DNA of 64,000 nt from Mastacembelus armatus (GCF_900324485.2 NW_022872901.1:1-64000); one strand, 5' to 3'. Shown: positions 24,081-36,991, counted from the first letter of the stretch. The notes: generated from the sequence alone by a model not told the origin. Translations and numbers: made by a program.

Positions 24081-24316
24081 AGCCAGTAAGGGGCACAAAA
24101 TACCTGCAGTTGGCGGCTTCTATAACACCCGCAGTTGACGGCTTCTATGCTGTGCTTGCTGCCTTGCATTTATCTGGAGAAGTCAAAAGCAAGTCCATTG
24201 GGGTGGATTTGGATGTAATAGGTCCTGCCCAAGGCGCAATAGCTTTGCAGAGGTTGCAGTGAATTCCAGCCACCTACACAGGACACAGCTCACTCAGAAG
24301 TGTTGGAAAACAAGGC

Positions 24317-24423
24317 AAAATGTGGAAACGCTTCACGAATTTGCGTGTCATCCTTTCGCAGGGGCCATGCTAATCTTCTCTGTATCGATTCCAATTTATC
24401 ATATGTGCCGCCTAAGCAAGCAC
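24317..24423 (-). ncRNA. U6 snRNA-like gene, copy 2
   Basis: 107 bp ending in a TTTT Pol III terminator. The core agatacagagaag-type region (gatacagagaagattagcat) and ggatgacacgcaaattcg are intact. Compared with the near-invariant vertebrate U6, all array copies have gcttaggcgg in the 5' loop, tgataaattggaatcg with an indel pair, tgcgaaagg and gcgtttccaca. A PSE-like accactgtgaaaatg lies 50-65 bp upstream (24,473-24,488), where a PSE is expected, but there is only a weak TATA-like caaaagg. Confidence 0.78.
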
Positions 24424-24472
24424 ACTAACGGCACTATGATGAGTGCCTTTTGACCCCCTGCTGGAGAGATGA

Positions 24473-24488
24473 CATTTTCACAGTGGTG
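24473..24488 (-). promoter_or_regulatory. PSE-like element upstream of U6
   Basis: caccactgtgaaaatg on the minus strand, 50-65 bp before the U6 start, the position a proximal sequence element normally occupies. It recurs in all full units. Inference from position and loose consensus only. Confidence 0.35.
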
Positions 24489-24685
24489 TCTATGGAAGGG
24501 CTGTAGGTGGCAGACTTGTGTATCAAAAGAGCTTCACAGGAGCCACAACGGCAATTCTCCTCCTTCTATCATTAACATCTTTTCAGAAGCTGCACATACT
24601 GCCTGCATAGTTTGTAGAGAAACAAATGTTCAAAAACACCTTGACCATAAAAAGGGGGCCGACCAGAACTTGCCCTTCAGCCTAC

Positions 24686-24693
24686 ATGCTAAT
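24686..24693 (-). promoter_or_regulatory. Octamer-like DSE candidate upstream of U6
   Basis: atgctaat (an Oct-1 type octamer variant) lies about 263-270 bp upstream of the U6 start, close to the usual distal element distance, in a block shared with the U5 upstream flank. The U5 half has lost the exact octamer (ggctaagg). Confidence 0.3.
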
Positions 24694-25154
24694 GCAGGAA
24701 AACTGAACTTACGCCCATGACAGGCCCCGTACAAACGGTAAAGCTCTCAGGCAAAGAATTCTCTCTCCAGAGTCAGCTCTGGGATGAGCCATACTCTGGA
24801 AATTCCTTCCTGCCAGAGCTATTTTCCGAAGCTCTTGGAGCACATCAGCCCTCAGATGTCATCTGTCTTTGACAACCAGTAAGGGGCACAAAATACAACT
24901 GGACCCAGTGGGCCGGATATCGACTTCAGACACTGGTTTGGGTGAAGGCCTCACCTGCCGACGTACTTGCTGTTTTGCCTACCTGCAGTTGACGGCTTCC
25001 ATGCTGTGCTTGCTGCCTTGAATTTATCTGGAGGAGTCAAAAGCGAATCCGTTGGGGTGGATTTGGGTATGGGCCATGCTAACCTTCTCTGTATCAAACA
25101 AAGCAGCTGAAAAGCTAAAGAGACACGTTACATACAAAATTGGACAATGCTGTT

Positions 25155-25270
25155 AGCCCCACAACACAGTCGGGCATCAAAAAATTCACTTATACTCTTG
25201 CTGTTCCTCTCCACGGAAGTCTTTAGTAAAAGGCGAAAGACTTATACGATTTGAAGAGAAACAAGAGCGG
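25155..25270 (-). ncRNA. U5 snRNA-like gene, copy 2
   Basis: Same layout as copy 1. Its loop-1 stem is aagtcttt paired with aaagactt, a fully Watson-Crick version. Sm site aattttttg present. Confidence 0.8.
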
Positions 25271-26107
25271 ACTGCTGAGATGGCCTCAAAGTCCTGGACC
25301 CCATTCTCTGTCTTACTACCCTCTGTTCCGGTTCATGGCTCTGTAGACTAACAATTGAATTCCTATGTACATCAGTATAATTAACCATCTGCAAATTCCC
25401 CATTAAGGGTAGTCCCAGTTGCACATCACAATATCTAGGGGGAAAAATGCTCTTTGAGCTGTCCCTGTAATTATGAGGATCTTCATTCATTCTGCACACA
25501 CCAAAAGTCCAAAAACGCCATGACAAAAAGGGGGGCGGTCAAGGACTTGTCATTAAGGTTGTAGGCTAAGGCAGGAAAACTGAAATTCCCCCCGGTGACA
25601 GACCCCATACAAACTACAAGCCTCTCAGACAAGCCTTACCTAGGTAAAGACAGGAAAAGCTAACAAAATAGGAGTCCCAATCAGGGAGTCCAGACCAGAG
25701 CCTGACAGCTCTGGGATAAGCAATCCATCCATCCATCCATCCATCCGTTATCTATACCTGCTCACTCCTATTTTGGGTCACAGGGATCTGTTGGAGCCTA
25801 TCCCAGCTCTCTTTGTGCGAAAGGCAGGGGTACATCCTGGACAGGTCACGAGTTCATGTCAGTTTAGGATGAGCCAGTAAGGGGCACAAAATACCTGCAG
25901 TTGACGGCTTCTATAACACCCGCAGTTGACGGCTTCTATGCTGTGCTTGCTGCCTTGCATTTATCTGGAGAAGTCAAAAGCAAGTCCATTGGGGTGGATT
26001 TGGATGTAATAGGTCCTGCCCAAGGCGCAATAGCTTTGCAGAGGTTGCAGTGAATTCCAGCCACCTACACAGGACACAGCTCACTCAGAAGTGTTGGAAA
26101 ACAAGGC

Positions 26108-26214
26108 AAAATGTGGAAACGCTTCACGAATTTGCGTGTCATCCTTTCGCAGGGGCCATGCTAATCTTCTCTGTATCGATTCCAATTTATCATATGTGCT
26201 GCCTAAGCAAGCAC
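26108..26214 (-). ncRNA. U6 snRNA-like gene, copy 3
   Basis: Full length with TTTT end. It reads ggcagcac in the 5' stem, closer to canonical U6 than ggcggcac in most copies, as does the left-edge partial copy. Confidence 0.78.
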
Positions 26215-26945
26215 ACTAATGGCACTATGATGAGTGCCTTTTGACCCCCTGCTGGAGAGATGACATTTTCACAGTGGTGTCTATGGAAGGGCTGTAGGTG
26301 GCAGACTTGTGTATCAAAAGAGCTTCACAGGAGCCACAACGGCAATTCTCCTCCTTCTATCATTAACATCTTTTCAGAAGCTGCACATACTGCCTGCATA
26401 GTTTGTAGAGAAACAAATGTTCAAAAACACCTTGACCATAAAAAGGGGGCCGACCAGAACTTGCCCTTCAGCCTACATGCTAATGCAGGAAAACTGAACT
26501 TACGCCCATGACAGGCCCCGTACAAACGGTAAAGCTCTCAGGCAAAGAATTCTCTCTGCAGAGTCAGCTCTGGGATGAGCCATACTCTGGAAATTCCTTC
26601 CTGCCAGAGCTATTTTCCGAAGCTCTTGGAGCACATCAGCCCTCAGATGTCATCTGTCTTTGACAACCAGTAAGGGGCACAAAATACAACTGGACCCAGT
26701 GGGCCGGATATCGACTTCAGACACTGGTTTGGGTGAAGGCCTCACCTGCCGATGTACTTGCTGTTTTGCCTACCTGCAGTTGACGGCTTCCATGCTGTGC
26801 TTGCTGCCTTGAATTTATCTGAAGGAGTCAAAAGCGAATCCGTTGGGGTGGATTTGGGTATGGGCCATGCTAACCTTCTCTGTATCAAACAAAGCAGCTG
26901 AAAAGCTAAAGAGACACGTTACATACAAAATTGGACAATGCTGTT

Positions 26946-27061
26946 AGCCCCACAATACAGTCGGGCATCAAAAAATTCACTTAAACTCTTGCTGTTCCTC
27001 TCCACGGAAATCTTTAGTAAAAGGCGAAAGACTTATACGATTTGAAGAGAAACAAGAGCGG
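26946..27061 (-). ncRNA. U5 snRNA-like gene, copy 3
   Basis: Loop-1 stem with the G-U version (aagtcttt/aaagattt); Sm site intact. Confidence 0.8.
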
Positions 27062-27904
27062 ACTGCTGAGACGGCCTCAAAGTCCTGGACCCCATTCTCT
27101 GTCTTACTACCCTCTGTTCCGGTTCATGGCTCTGTAGACTAACAATTGAATTCCTATGTACATCAGTATAATTAACCATCTGCAAATTCCCCATTAAGGG
27201 TAGTCCCAGTTGCACATCACAATATCTAGGGGGGAAAATGCTCTTTGAGCTGTCCCTGTAATTATGAGGATCTTCATTCATTCTGCACACACCAAAAGTC
27301 CAAAAACGCCATGACAAAAAGGGGGGCGGTCAAGGACTTGCCATTAAGGTTGTAGGCTAAGGCAGGAAAACTGAAATTCCCCCCGGTGACAGACCCCATA
27401 CAAACTACAAGCCTCTCAGACAAGCCTTACCTAGGTAAAGACAGGAAAAGCTAACAAAATAGGAGTCCCAATCAGGGAGTCCAGACCAGAGCCTGACAGC
27501 TCTGGGATAAGCAATCCATCCATCATCATCCATCCATCCATCCGTTATCTATACCTGCTCACTCCTATTTTGGGTCACAGGGATCTGTTGGAGCCTATCC
27601 CAGCTCTCTTTGTGCGAAAGGCAGGGGTACATCCTGGACAGGTCACGAGTTCATGTCAGTTTAGGATGAGCCAGTAAGGGGCACAAAATACCTGCAGTTG
27701 ACGGCTTCTATAACACCCGCAGTTGACGGCTTCTATGCTGTGCTTGCTGCCTTGCATTTATCTGGAGAAGTCAAAAGCAAGTCCATTGGGGTGGATTTGG
27801 ATGTAATAGGTCCTGCCCAAGGCGCAATAGCTTTGCAGAGGTTGCAGTGAATTCCAGCCACCTACACAGGACACAGCTCACTCAGAAGTGTTGGAAAACA
27901 AGGC

Positions 27905-28011
27905 AAAATGTGGAAACGCTTCACGAATTTGCGTGTCATCCTTTCGCAGGGGCCATGCTAATCTTCTCTGTATCGATTCCAATTTATCATATGTGCCGCC
28001 TAAGCAAGCAC
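27905..28011 (-). ncRNA. U6 snRNA-like gene, copy 4
   Basis: Full length, the array-consensus U6 variant. Confidence 0.78.
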
Positions 28012-28742
28012 ACTAACGGCACTATGATGAGTGCCTTTTGACCCCCTGCTGGAGAGATGACATTTTCACAGTGGTGTCTATGGAAGGGCTGTAGGTGGCA
28101 GACTTGTGTATCAAAAGAGCTTCACAGGAGCCACAACGGCAATTCTCCTCCTTCTATCATTAACATCTTTTCAGAAGCTGCACATACTGCCTGCATAGTT
28201 TGTAGAGAAACAAATGTTCAAAAACACCTTGACCATAAAAAGGGGGCCGACCAGAACTTGCCCTTCAGCCTACATGCTAATGCAGGAAAACTGAACTTAC
28301 GCCCATGACAGGCCCCGTACAAACGGTAAAGCTCTCAGGCAAAGAATTCTCTCTGCAGAGTCAGCTCTGGGATGAGCCATACTCTGGAAATTCCTTCCTG
28401 CCAGAGCTATTTTCCGAAGCTCTTGGAGCACATCAGCCCTCAGATGTCATCTGTCTTTGACAACCAGTAAGGGGCACAAAATACAACTGGACCCAGTGGG
28501 CCGGATATCGACTTGAGACACTGGCTTGGGTGAAGGCCTCACCTGCCGACGTACTTGCTGTTTTGCCTACCTGCAGTTGACGGCTTCCATGCTGTGCTTG
28601 CTGCCTTGAATTTATCTGGAGGAGTCAAAAGCGAATCCGTTGGGGTGGATTTGGGTGTGGGCCATGCTAATCTTCTCTGTATCAAACAAAGCAGCTGAAA
28701 AGCTAAAGAGACACGTAACATACAAAATTGGACAATGCTGTT

Positions 28743-28858
28743 AGCCCCAAAATACAGTCGGGCATCAAAAAATTCACTTATACTCTTGCTGTTCCTCTCC
28801 ACGGAAGTCTTTAGTAAAAGGCGAAAGACTTATACGATTTGAATAGAAACAAGAGCGG
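28743..28858 (-). ncRNA. U5 snRNA-like gene, copy 4
   Basis: Fully paired loop-1 stem (aagtcttt/aaagactt); one substitution near the 5' end (tttctattc instead of tttctcttc). Confidence 0.78.
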
Positions 28859-29704
28859 ACTGCTGAGATGGCCTCAAAGTCCTGGACCCCATTCTCTGTC
28901 TTACTACCCTCTGTTCCGGTTCATGGCTCTGTAGACTAACAATTGAATTCCTATGTACATCAGTATAATTAACCATCTGCAAATTCCCCATTAAGGGTAG
29001 TCCCAGTTGCACATCACAATATCTAGGGGGAAAAAATGCTCTTTGAGCTGTCCCTGTAATTATGAGGATCTTCATTCATTCTGCACACACCAAAAGTCCA
29101 AAAACGCCATGACAAAAAGGGGGGCGGTCAAGGACTTGCCATTAAGGTTGTAGGCTAAGGCAGGAAAACTGAAATTCCCCCCGGTGACAGACCCCATACA
29201 AACTACAAGCCTCTCAGACAAGCCTTACCTAGGTAAAGACAGGAAAAGCTAACAAAATAGGAGTCCCAATCAGGGAGTCCAGACCAGAGCCTGACAGCTC
29301 TGGGATAAGCAATCCATCCATCCATCCATCCATCCATCCATCCGTTATCTATACCTGCTCACTCCTATTTTGGGTCACAGGGATCTGTTGGAGCCTATCC
29401 CAGCTCTCTTTGTGCGAAAGGCAGGGGTACATCCTGGACAGGTCACGAGTTCATGTCAGTTTAGGATGAGCCAGTAAGGGGCACAAAATACCTGCAGTTG
29501 ACGGCTTCTATAACACCCGCAGTTGACGGCTTCTATGCTGTGCTTGCTGCCTTGCATTTATCTGGAGAAGTCAAAAGCAAGTCCATTGGGGTGGATTTGG
29601 ATGTAATAGGTCCTGCCCAAGGCGCAATAGCTTTGCAGAGGTTGCAGTGAATTCCAGCCACCTACACAGGACACAGCTCACTCAGAAGTGTTGGAAAACA
29701 AGGC

Positions 29705-29811
29705 AAAATGTGGAAACGCTTCACGAATTTGCGTGTCATCCTTTCGCAGGGGCCATGCTAATCTTCTCTGTATCGATTCCAATTTATCATATGTGCCGCC
29801 TAAGCAAGCAC
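29705..29811 (-). ncRNA. U6 snRNA-like gene, copy 5
   Basis: Full length, array-consensus variant. Confidence 0.78.
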
Positions 29812-30542
29812 ACTAACGGCACTATGATGAGTGCCTTTTGACCCCCTGCTGGAGAGATGACATTTTCACAGTGGTGTCTATGGAAGGGCTGTAGGTGGCA
29901 GACTTGTGTATCAAAAGAGCTTCACAGGAGCCACAACGGCAATTCTCCTCCTTCTATCATTAACATCTTTTCAGAAGCTGCACATACTGCCTGCATAGTT
30001 TGTAGAGAAACAAATGTTCAAAAACACCTTGACCATAAAAAGGGGGCCGACCAGAACTTGCCCTTCAGCCTACATGCTAATGCAGGAAAACTGAACTTAC
30101 GCCCATGACAGGCCCCGTACAAACGGTAAAGCTCTCAGGCAAAGAATTCTCTCTGCAGAGTCAGCTCTGGGATGAGCCATACTCTGGAAATTCCTTCCTG
30201 CCAGAGCTATTTTCCGAAGCTCTTGGAGCACATCAGCCCTCAGATGTCATCTGTCTTTGACAACCAGTAAGGGGCACAAAATACAACTGGACCCAGTGGG
30301 CCGGATATCGACTTGAGACACTGGTTTGGGTGAAGGCCTCACCTGCCGACGTACTTGCTGTTTTGCCTACCTGCAGTTGACGGCTTCCATGCTGTGCTTG
30401 CTTCCTTGAATTTATCTGGAGGAGTCAAAAGCGAATCCGTTGGGGTGGATTTGGGTATGGGCCATGCTAACCTTCTCTGTATCAAACAAAGCAGCTGAAA
30501 AGCTAAAGAGACACGTTACATACAAAATTGGACAATGCTGTT

Positions 30543-30657
30543 AGCCCCGAACACAGTCGGGCATCAAAAAATTCACTTATACTCTTGCTGTTCCTCTCCA
30601 CGGAAGTCTTTAGTAAAAGGCGAAAAACTTATACGATTTGAAGAGAAACAAGAGCGG
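30543..30657 (-). ncRNA. U5 snRNA-like gene, copy 5
   Basis: Loop-1 stem aagttttt/aaagactt, a U-G wobble that still pairs; one base shorter in the 3' stem region. Confidence 0.78.
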
Positions 30658-31499
30658 ACTGCTGAGACGGCCTCAAAGTCCTGGACCCCATTCTCTGTCT
30701 TACTACCCTCTGTTCCGGTTCATGGCTCTGTAGACTAACAATTGAATTCCTATGTACATCAGTATAATTAACCATCTGCAAATTCCCCATTAAGGGTAGT
30801 CCCAGTTGCACATCACAATATCTAGGGGGAAAAATGCTCTTTGAGCTGTCCCTGTAATTATGAGGATCTTCATTCATTCTGCACACACCAAAAGTCCAAA
30901 AACTCCATGACAAAAAGGGGGGGCGGTCAAGGACTTGCCATTAAGGTTGTAGGCTAAGGCAGGAAAACTGAAATTCCCCCCGGTGACAGACCCCATACAA
31001 ACTACAAGCCTCTCAGACAAGCCTTACCTAGGTAAAGACAGGAAAAGCTAACAAAATAGGAGTCCCAATCAGGGAGTCCAGACCAGAGCCTGACAGCTCT
31101 GGGATAAGCAATCCATCCATCCATCCATCCATCCATCCGTTATCTATACCTGCTCACTCCTATTTTGGGTCACAGGGATCTGTTGGAGCCTATCCCAGCT
31201 CTCTTTGTGCGAAAGGCAGGGGTACATCCTGGACAGGTCACGAGTTCATGTCAGTTTAGGATGAGCCAGTAAGGGGCACAAAATACCTGCAGTTGACGGC
31301 TTCTATAACACCCGCAGTTGACGGCTTCTATGCTGTGCTTGCTGCCTTGCATTTATCTGGAGAAGTCAAAAGCAAGTCCATTGGGGTGGATTTGGATGTA
31401 ATAGGTCCTGCCCAAGGCGCAATAGCTTTGCAGAGGTTGCAGTGAATTCCAGCCACCTACACAGGACACAGCTCACTCAGAAGTGTTGGAAAACAAGGC

Positions 31500-31606
31500 A
31501 AAATGTGGAAACGCTTCACGAATTTGCGTGTCATCCTTTCGCAGGGGCCATGCTAATCTTCTCTGTATCGATTCCAATTTATCATATGTGCCGCCTAAGC
31601 AAGCAC
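31500..31606 (-). ncRNA. U6 snRNA-like gene, copy 6
   Basis: Full length, array-consensus variant; first of the four most homogeneous units. Confidence 0.78.
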
Positions 31607-32337
31607 ACTAACGGCACTATGATGAGTGCCTTTTGACCCCCTGCTGGAGAGATGACATTTTCACAGTGGTGTCTATGGAAGGGCTGTAGGTGGCAGACTT
31701 GTGTATCAAAAGAGCTTCACAGGAGCCACAACGGCAATTCTCCTCCTTCTATCATTAACATCTTTTCAGAAGCTGCACATACTGCCTGCATAGTTTGTAG
31801 AGAAACAAATGTTCAAAAACACCTTGACCATAAAAAGGGGGCCGACCAGAACTTGCCCTTCAGCCTACATGCTAATGCAGGAAAACTGAACTTACGCCCA
31901 TGACAGGCCCCGTACAAACGGTAAAGCTCTCAGGCAAAGAATTCTCTCTGCAGAGTCAGCTCTGGGATGAGCCATACTCTGGAAATTCCTTCCTGCCAGA
32001 GCTATTTTCCGAAGCTCTTGGAGCACATCAGCCCTCAGATGTCATCTGTCTTTGACAACCAGTAAGGGGCACAAAATACAACTGGACCCAGTGGGCCGGA
32101 TATCGACTTGAGACACTGGTTTGGGTGAAGGCCTCACCTGCCGACGTACTTGCTGTTTTGCCTACCTGCAGTTGACGGCTTCCATGCTGTGCTTGCTGCC
32201 TTGAATTTATCTGGAGGAGTCAAAAGCGAATCCGTTGGGGTGGATTTGGGTATGGGCCATGCTAACCTTCTCTGTATCAAACAAAGCAGCTGAAAAGCTA
32301 AAGAGACACGTTACATACAAAATTGGACAATGCTGTT

Positions 32338-32453
32338 AGCCCCAAAACACAGTCGGGCATCAAAAAATTCACTTATACTCTTGCTGTTCCTCTCCACGGA
32401 AATCTTTAGTAAAAGGCGAAAGACTTATACGATTTGAAGAGAAACAAGAGCGG
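32338..32453 (-). ncRNA. U5 snRNA-like gene, copy 6
   Basis: G-U loop-1 stem version; Sm site intact. Confidence 0.8.
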
Positions 32454-33294
32454 ACTGCTGAGACGGCCTCAAAGTCCTGGACCCCATTCTCTGTCTTACT
32501 ACCCTCTGTTCCGGTTCATGGCTCTGTAGACTAACAATTGAATTCCTATGTACATCAGTATAATTAACCATCTGCAAATTCCCCATTAAGGGTAGTCCCA
32601 GTTGCACATCACAATATCTAGGGGGAAAAATGCTCTTTGAGCTGTCCCTGTAATTATGAGGATCTTCATTCATTCTGCACACACCAAAAGTCCAAAAACT
32701 CCATGACAAAAAGGGGGGCGGTCAAGGACTTGCCATTAAGGTTGTAGGCTAAGGCAGGAAAACTGAAATTCCCCCCGGTGACAGACCCCATACAAACTAC
32801 AAGCCTCTCAGACAAGCCTTACCTAGGTAAAGACAGGAAAAGCTAACAAAATAGGAGTCCCAATCAGGGAGTCCAGACCAGAGCCTGACAGCTCTGGGAT
32901 AAGCAATCCATCCATCCATCCATCCATCCATCCGTTATCTATACCTGCTCACTCCTATTTTGGGTCACAGGGATCTGTTGGAGCCTATCCCAGCTCTCTT
33001 TGTGCGAAAGGCAGGGGTACATCCTGGACAGGTCACGAGTTCATGTCAGTTTAGGATGAGCCAGTAAGGGGCACAAAATACCTGCAGTTGACGGCTTCTA
33101 TAACACCCGCAGTTGACGGCTTCTATGCTGTGCTTGCTGCCTTGCATTTATCTGGAGAAGTCAAAAGCAAGTCCATTGGGGTGGATTTGGATGTAATAGG
33201 TCCTGCCCAAGGCGCAATAGCTTTGCAGAGGTTGCAGTGAATTCCAGCCACCTACACAGGACACAGCTCACTCAGAAGTGTTGGAAAACAAGGC

Positions 33295-33401
33295 AAAATG
33301 TGGAAACGCTTCACGAATTTGCGTGTCATCCTTTCGCAGGGGCCATGCTAATCTTCTCTGTATCGATTCCAATTTATCATATGTGCCGCCTAAGCAAGCA
33401 C
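33295..33401 (-). ncRNA. U6 snRNA-like gene, copy 7
   Basis: Full length, appears identical to copy 6. Confidence 0.78.
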
Positions 33402-34132
33402 ACTAACGGCACTATGATGAGTGCCTTTTGACCCCCTGCTGGAGAGATGACATTTTCACAGTGGTGTCTATGGAAGGGCTGTAGGTGGCAGACTTGTGTA
33501 TCAAAAGAGCTTCACAGGAGCCACAACGGCAATTCTCCTCCTTCTATCATTAACATCTTTTCAGAAGCTGCACATACTGCCTGCATAGTTTGTAGAGAAA
33601 CAAATGTTCAAAAACACCTTGACCATAAAAAGGGGGCCGACCAGAACTTGCCCTTCAGCCTACATGCTAATGCAGGAAAACTGAACTTACGCCCATGACA
33701 GGCCCCGTACAAACGGTAAAGCTCTCAGGCAAAGAATTCTCTCTGCAGAGTCAGCTCTGGGATGAGCCATACTCTGGAAATTCCTTCCTGCCAGAGCTAT
33801 TTTCCGAAGCTCTTGGAGCACATCAGCCCTCAGATGTCATCTGTCTTTGACAACCAGTAAGGGGCACAAAATACAACTGGACCCAGTGGGCCGGATATCG
33901 ACTTGAGACACTGGTTTGGGTGAAGGCCTCACCTGCCGACGTACTTGCTGTTTTGCCTACCTGCAGTTGACGGCTTCCATGCTGTGCTTGCTGCCTTGAA
34001 TTTATCTGGAGGAGTCAAAAGCGAATCCGTTGGGGTGGATTTGGGTATGGGCCATGCTAACCTTCTCTGTATCAAACAAAGCAGCTGAAAAGCTAAAGAG
34101 ACACGTTACATACAAAATTGGACAATGCTGTT

Positions 34133-34248
34133 AGCCCCAAAACACAGTCGGGCATCAAAAAATTCACTTATACTCTTGCTGTTCCTCTCCACGGAAATCT
34201 TTAGTAAAAGGCGAAAGACTTATACGATTTGAAGAGAAACAAGAGCGG
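34133..34248 (-). ncRNA. U5 snRNA-like gene, copy 7
   Basis: Appears identical to copy 6. Confidence 0.8.
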
Positions 34249-35089
34249 ACTGCTGAGACGGCCTCAAAGTCCTGGACCCCATTCTCTGTCTTACTACCCT
34301 CTGTTCCGGTTCATGGCTCTGTAGACTAACAATTGAATTCCTATGTACATCAGTATAATTAACCATCTGCAAATTCCCCATTAAGGGTAGTCCCAGTTGC
34401 ACATCACAATATCTAGGGGGAAAAATGCTCTTTGAGCTGTCCCTGTAATTATGAGGATCTTCATTCATTCTGCACACACCAAAAGTCCAAAAACTCCATG
34501 ACAAAAAGGGGGGCGGTCAAGGACTTGCCATTAAGGTTGTAGGCTAAGGCAGGAAAACTGAAATTCCCCCCGGTGACAGACCCCATACAAACTACAAGCC
34601 TCTCAGACAAGCCTTACCTAGGTAAAGACAGGAAAAGCTAACAAAATAGGAGTCCCAATCAGGGAGTCCAGACCAGAGCCTGACAGCTCTGGGATAAGCA
34701 ATCCATCCATCCATCCATCCATCCATCCGTTATCTATACCTGCTCACTCCTATTTTGGGTCACAGGGATCTGTTGGAGCCTATCCCAGCTCTCTTTGTGC
34801 GAAAGGCAGGGGTACATCCTGGACAGGTCACGAGTTCATGTCAGTTTAGGATGAGCCAGTAAGGGGCACAAAATACCTGCAGTTGACGGCTTCTATAACA
34901 CCCGCAGTTGACGGCTTCTATGCTGTGCTTGCTGCCTTGCATTTATCTGGAGAAGTCAAAAGCAAGTCCATTGGGGTGGATTTGGATGTAATAGGTCCTG
35001 CCCAAGGCGCAATAGCTTTGCAGAGGTTGCAGTGAATTCCAGCCACCTACACAGGACACAGCTCACTCAGAAGTGTTGGAAAACAAGGC

Positions 35090-35196
35090 AAAATGTGGAA
35101 ACGCTTCACGAATTTGCGTGTCATCCTTTCGCAGGGGCCATGCTAATCTTCTCTGTATCGATTCCAATTTATCATATGTGCCGCCTAAGCAAGCAC
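35090..35196 (-). ncRNA. U6 snRNA-like gene, copy 8
   Basis: Full length, appears identical to copies 6 and 7. Confidence 0.78.
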
Positions 35197-35927
35197 ACTA
35201 ACGGCACTATGATGAGTGCCTTTTGACCCCCTGCTGGAGAGATGACATTTTCACAGTGGTGTCTATGGAAGGGCTGTAGGTGGCAGACTTGTGTATCAAA
35301 AGAGCTTCACAGGAGCCACAACGGCAATTCTCCTCCTTCTATCATTAACATCTTTTCAGAAGCTGCACATACTGCCTGCATAGTTTGTAGAGAAACAAAT
35401 GTTCAAAAACACCTTGACCATAAAAAGGGGGCCGACCAGAACTTGCCCTTCAGCCTACATGCTAATGCAGGAAAACTGAACTTACGCCCATGACAGGCCC
35501 CGTACAAACGGTAAAGCTCTCAGGCAAAGAATTCTCTCTGCAGAGTCAGCTCTGGGATGAGCCATACTCTGGAAATTCCTTCCTGCCAGAGCTATTTTCC
35601 GAAGCTCTTGGAGCACATCAGCCCTCAGATGTCATCTGTCTTTGACAACCAGTAAGGGGCACAAAATACAACTGGACCCAGTGGGCCGGATATCGACTTG
35701 AGACACTGGTTTGGGTGAAGGCCTCACCTGCCGACGTACTTGCTGTTTTGCCTACCTGCAGTTGACGGCTTCCATGCTGTGCTTGCTGCCTTGAATTTAT
35801 CTGGAGGAGTCAAAAGCGAATCCGTTGGGGTGGATTTGGGTATGGGCCATGCTAACCTTCTCTGTATCAAACAAAGCAGCTGAAAAGCTAAAGAGACACG
35901 TTACATACAAAATTGGACAATGCTGTT

Positions 35928-36043
35928 AGCCCCAAAACACAGTCGGGCATCAAAAAATTCACTTATACTCTTGCTGTTCCTCTCCACGGAAATCTTTAGT
36001 AAAAGGCGAAAGACTTATACGATTTGAAGAGAAACAAGAGCGG
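35928..36043 (-). ncRNA. U5 snRNA-like gene, copy 8
   Basis: Appears identical to copies 6 and 7; the last U5 in the array. Confidence 0.8.
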
Positions 36044-36884
36044 ACTGCTGAGACGGCCTCAAAGTCCTGGACCCCATTCTCTGTCTTACTACCCTCTGTT
36101 CCGGTTCATGGCTCTGTAGACTAACAATTGAATTCCTATGTACATCAGTATAATTAACCATCTGCAAATTCCCCATTAAGGGTAGTCCCAGTTGCACATC
36201 ACAATATCTAGGGGGAAAAATGCTCTTTGAGCTGTCCCTGTAATTATGAGGATCTTCATTCATTCTGCACACACCAAAAGTCCAAAAACTCCATGACAAA
36301 AAGGGGGGCGGTCAAGGACTTGCCATTAAGGTTGTAGGCTAAGGCAGGAAAACTGAAATTCCCCCCGGTGACAGACCCCATACAAACTACAAGCCTCTCA
36401 GACAAGCCTTACCTAGGTAAAGACAGGAAAAGCTAACAAAATAGGAGTCCCAATCAGGGAGTCCAGACCAGAGCCTGACAGCTCTGGGATAAGCAATCCA
36501 TCCATCCATCCATCCATCCATCCGTTATCTATACCTGCTCACTCCTATTTTGGGTCACAGGGATCTGTTGGAGCCTATCCCAGCTCTCTTTGTGCGAAAG
36601 GCAGGGGTACATCCTGGACAGGTCACGAGTTCATGTCAGTTTAGGATGAGCCAGTAAGGGGCACAAAATACCTGCAGTTGACGGCTTCTATAACACCCGC
36701 AGTTGACGGCTTCTATGCTGTGCTTGCTGCCTTGCATTTATCTGGAGAAGTCAAAAGCAAGTCCATTGGGGTGGATTTGGATGTAATAGGTCCTGCCCAA
36801 GGCGCAATAGCTTTGCAGAGGTTGCAGTGAATTCCAGCCACCTACACAGGACACAGCTCACTCAGAAGTGTTGGAAAACAAGGC

Positions 36885-36991
36885 AAAATGTGGAAACGCT
36901 TCACGAATTTGCGTGTCATCCTTTCGCAGGGGCCATGCTAATCTTCTCTGTATCGATTCCAATTTATCATATGCGCCGCCTAAGCAAGCAC
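36885..36991 (-). ncRNA. U6 snRNA-like gene, copy 9
   Basis: Full length with one private change in the 5' stem (ggcgcat instead of ggcacat), which weakens the GUGC/GCAC pairing. Confidence 0.72.

Noticed and set aside
24230-24260. U4-like gene from caatagctttgcagaggttgcagtg
   Set aside because: Only the first dozen bases resemble U4; the rest, including stem-loops and Sm site, is absent.
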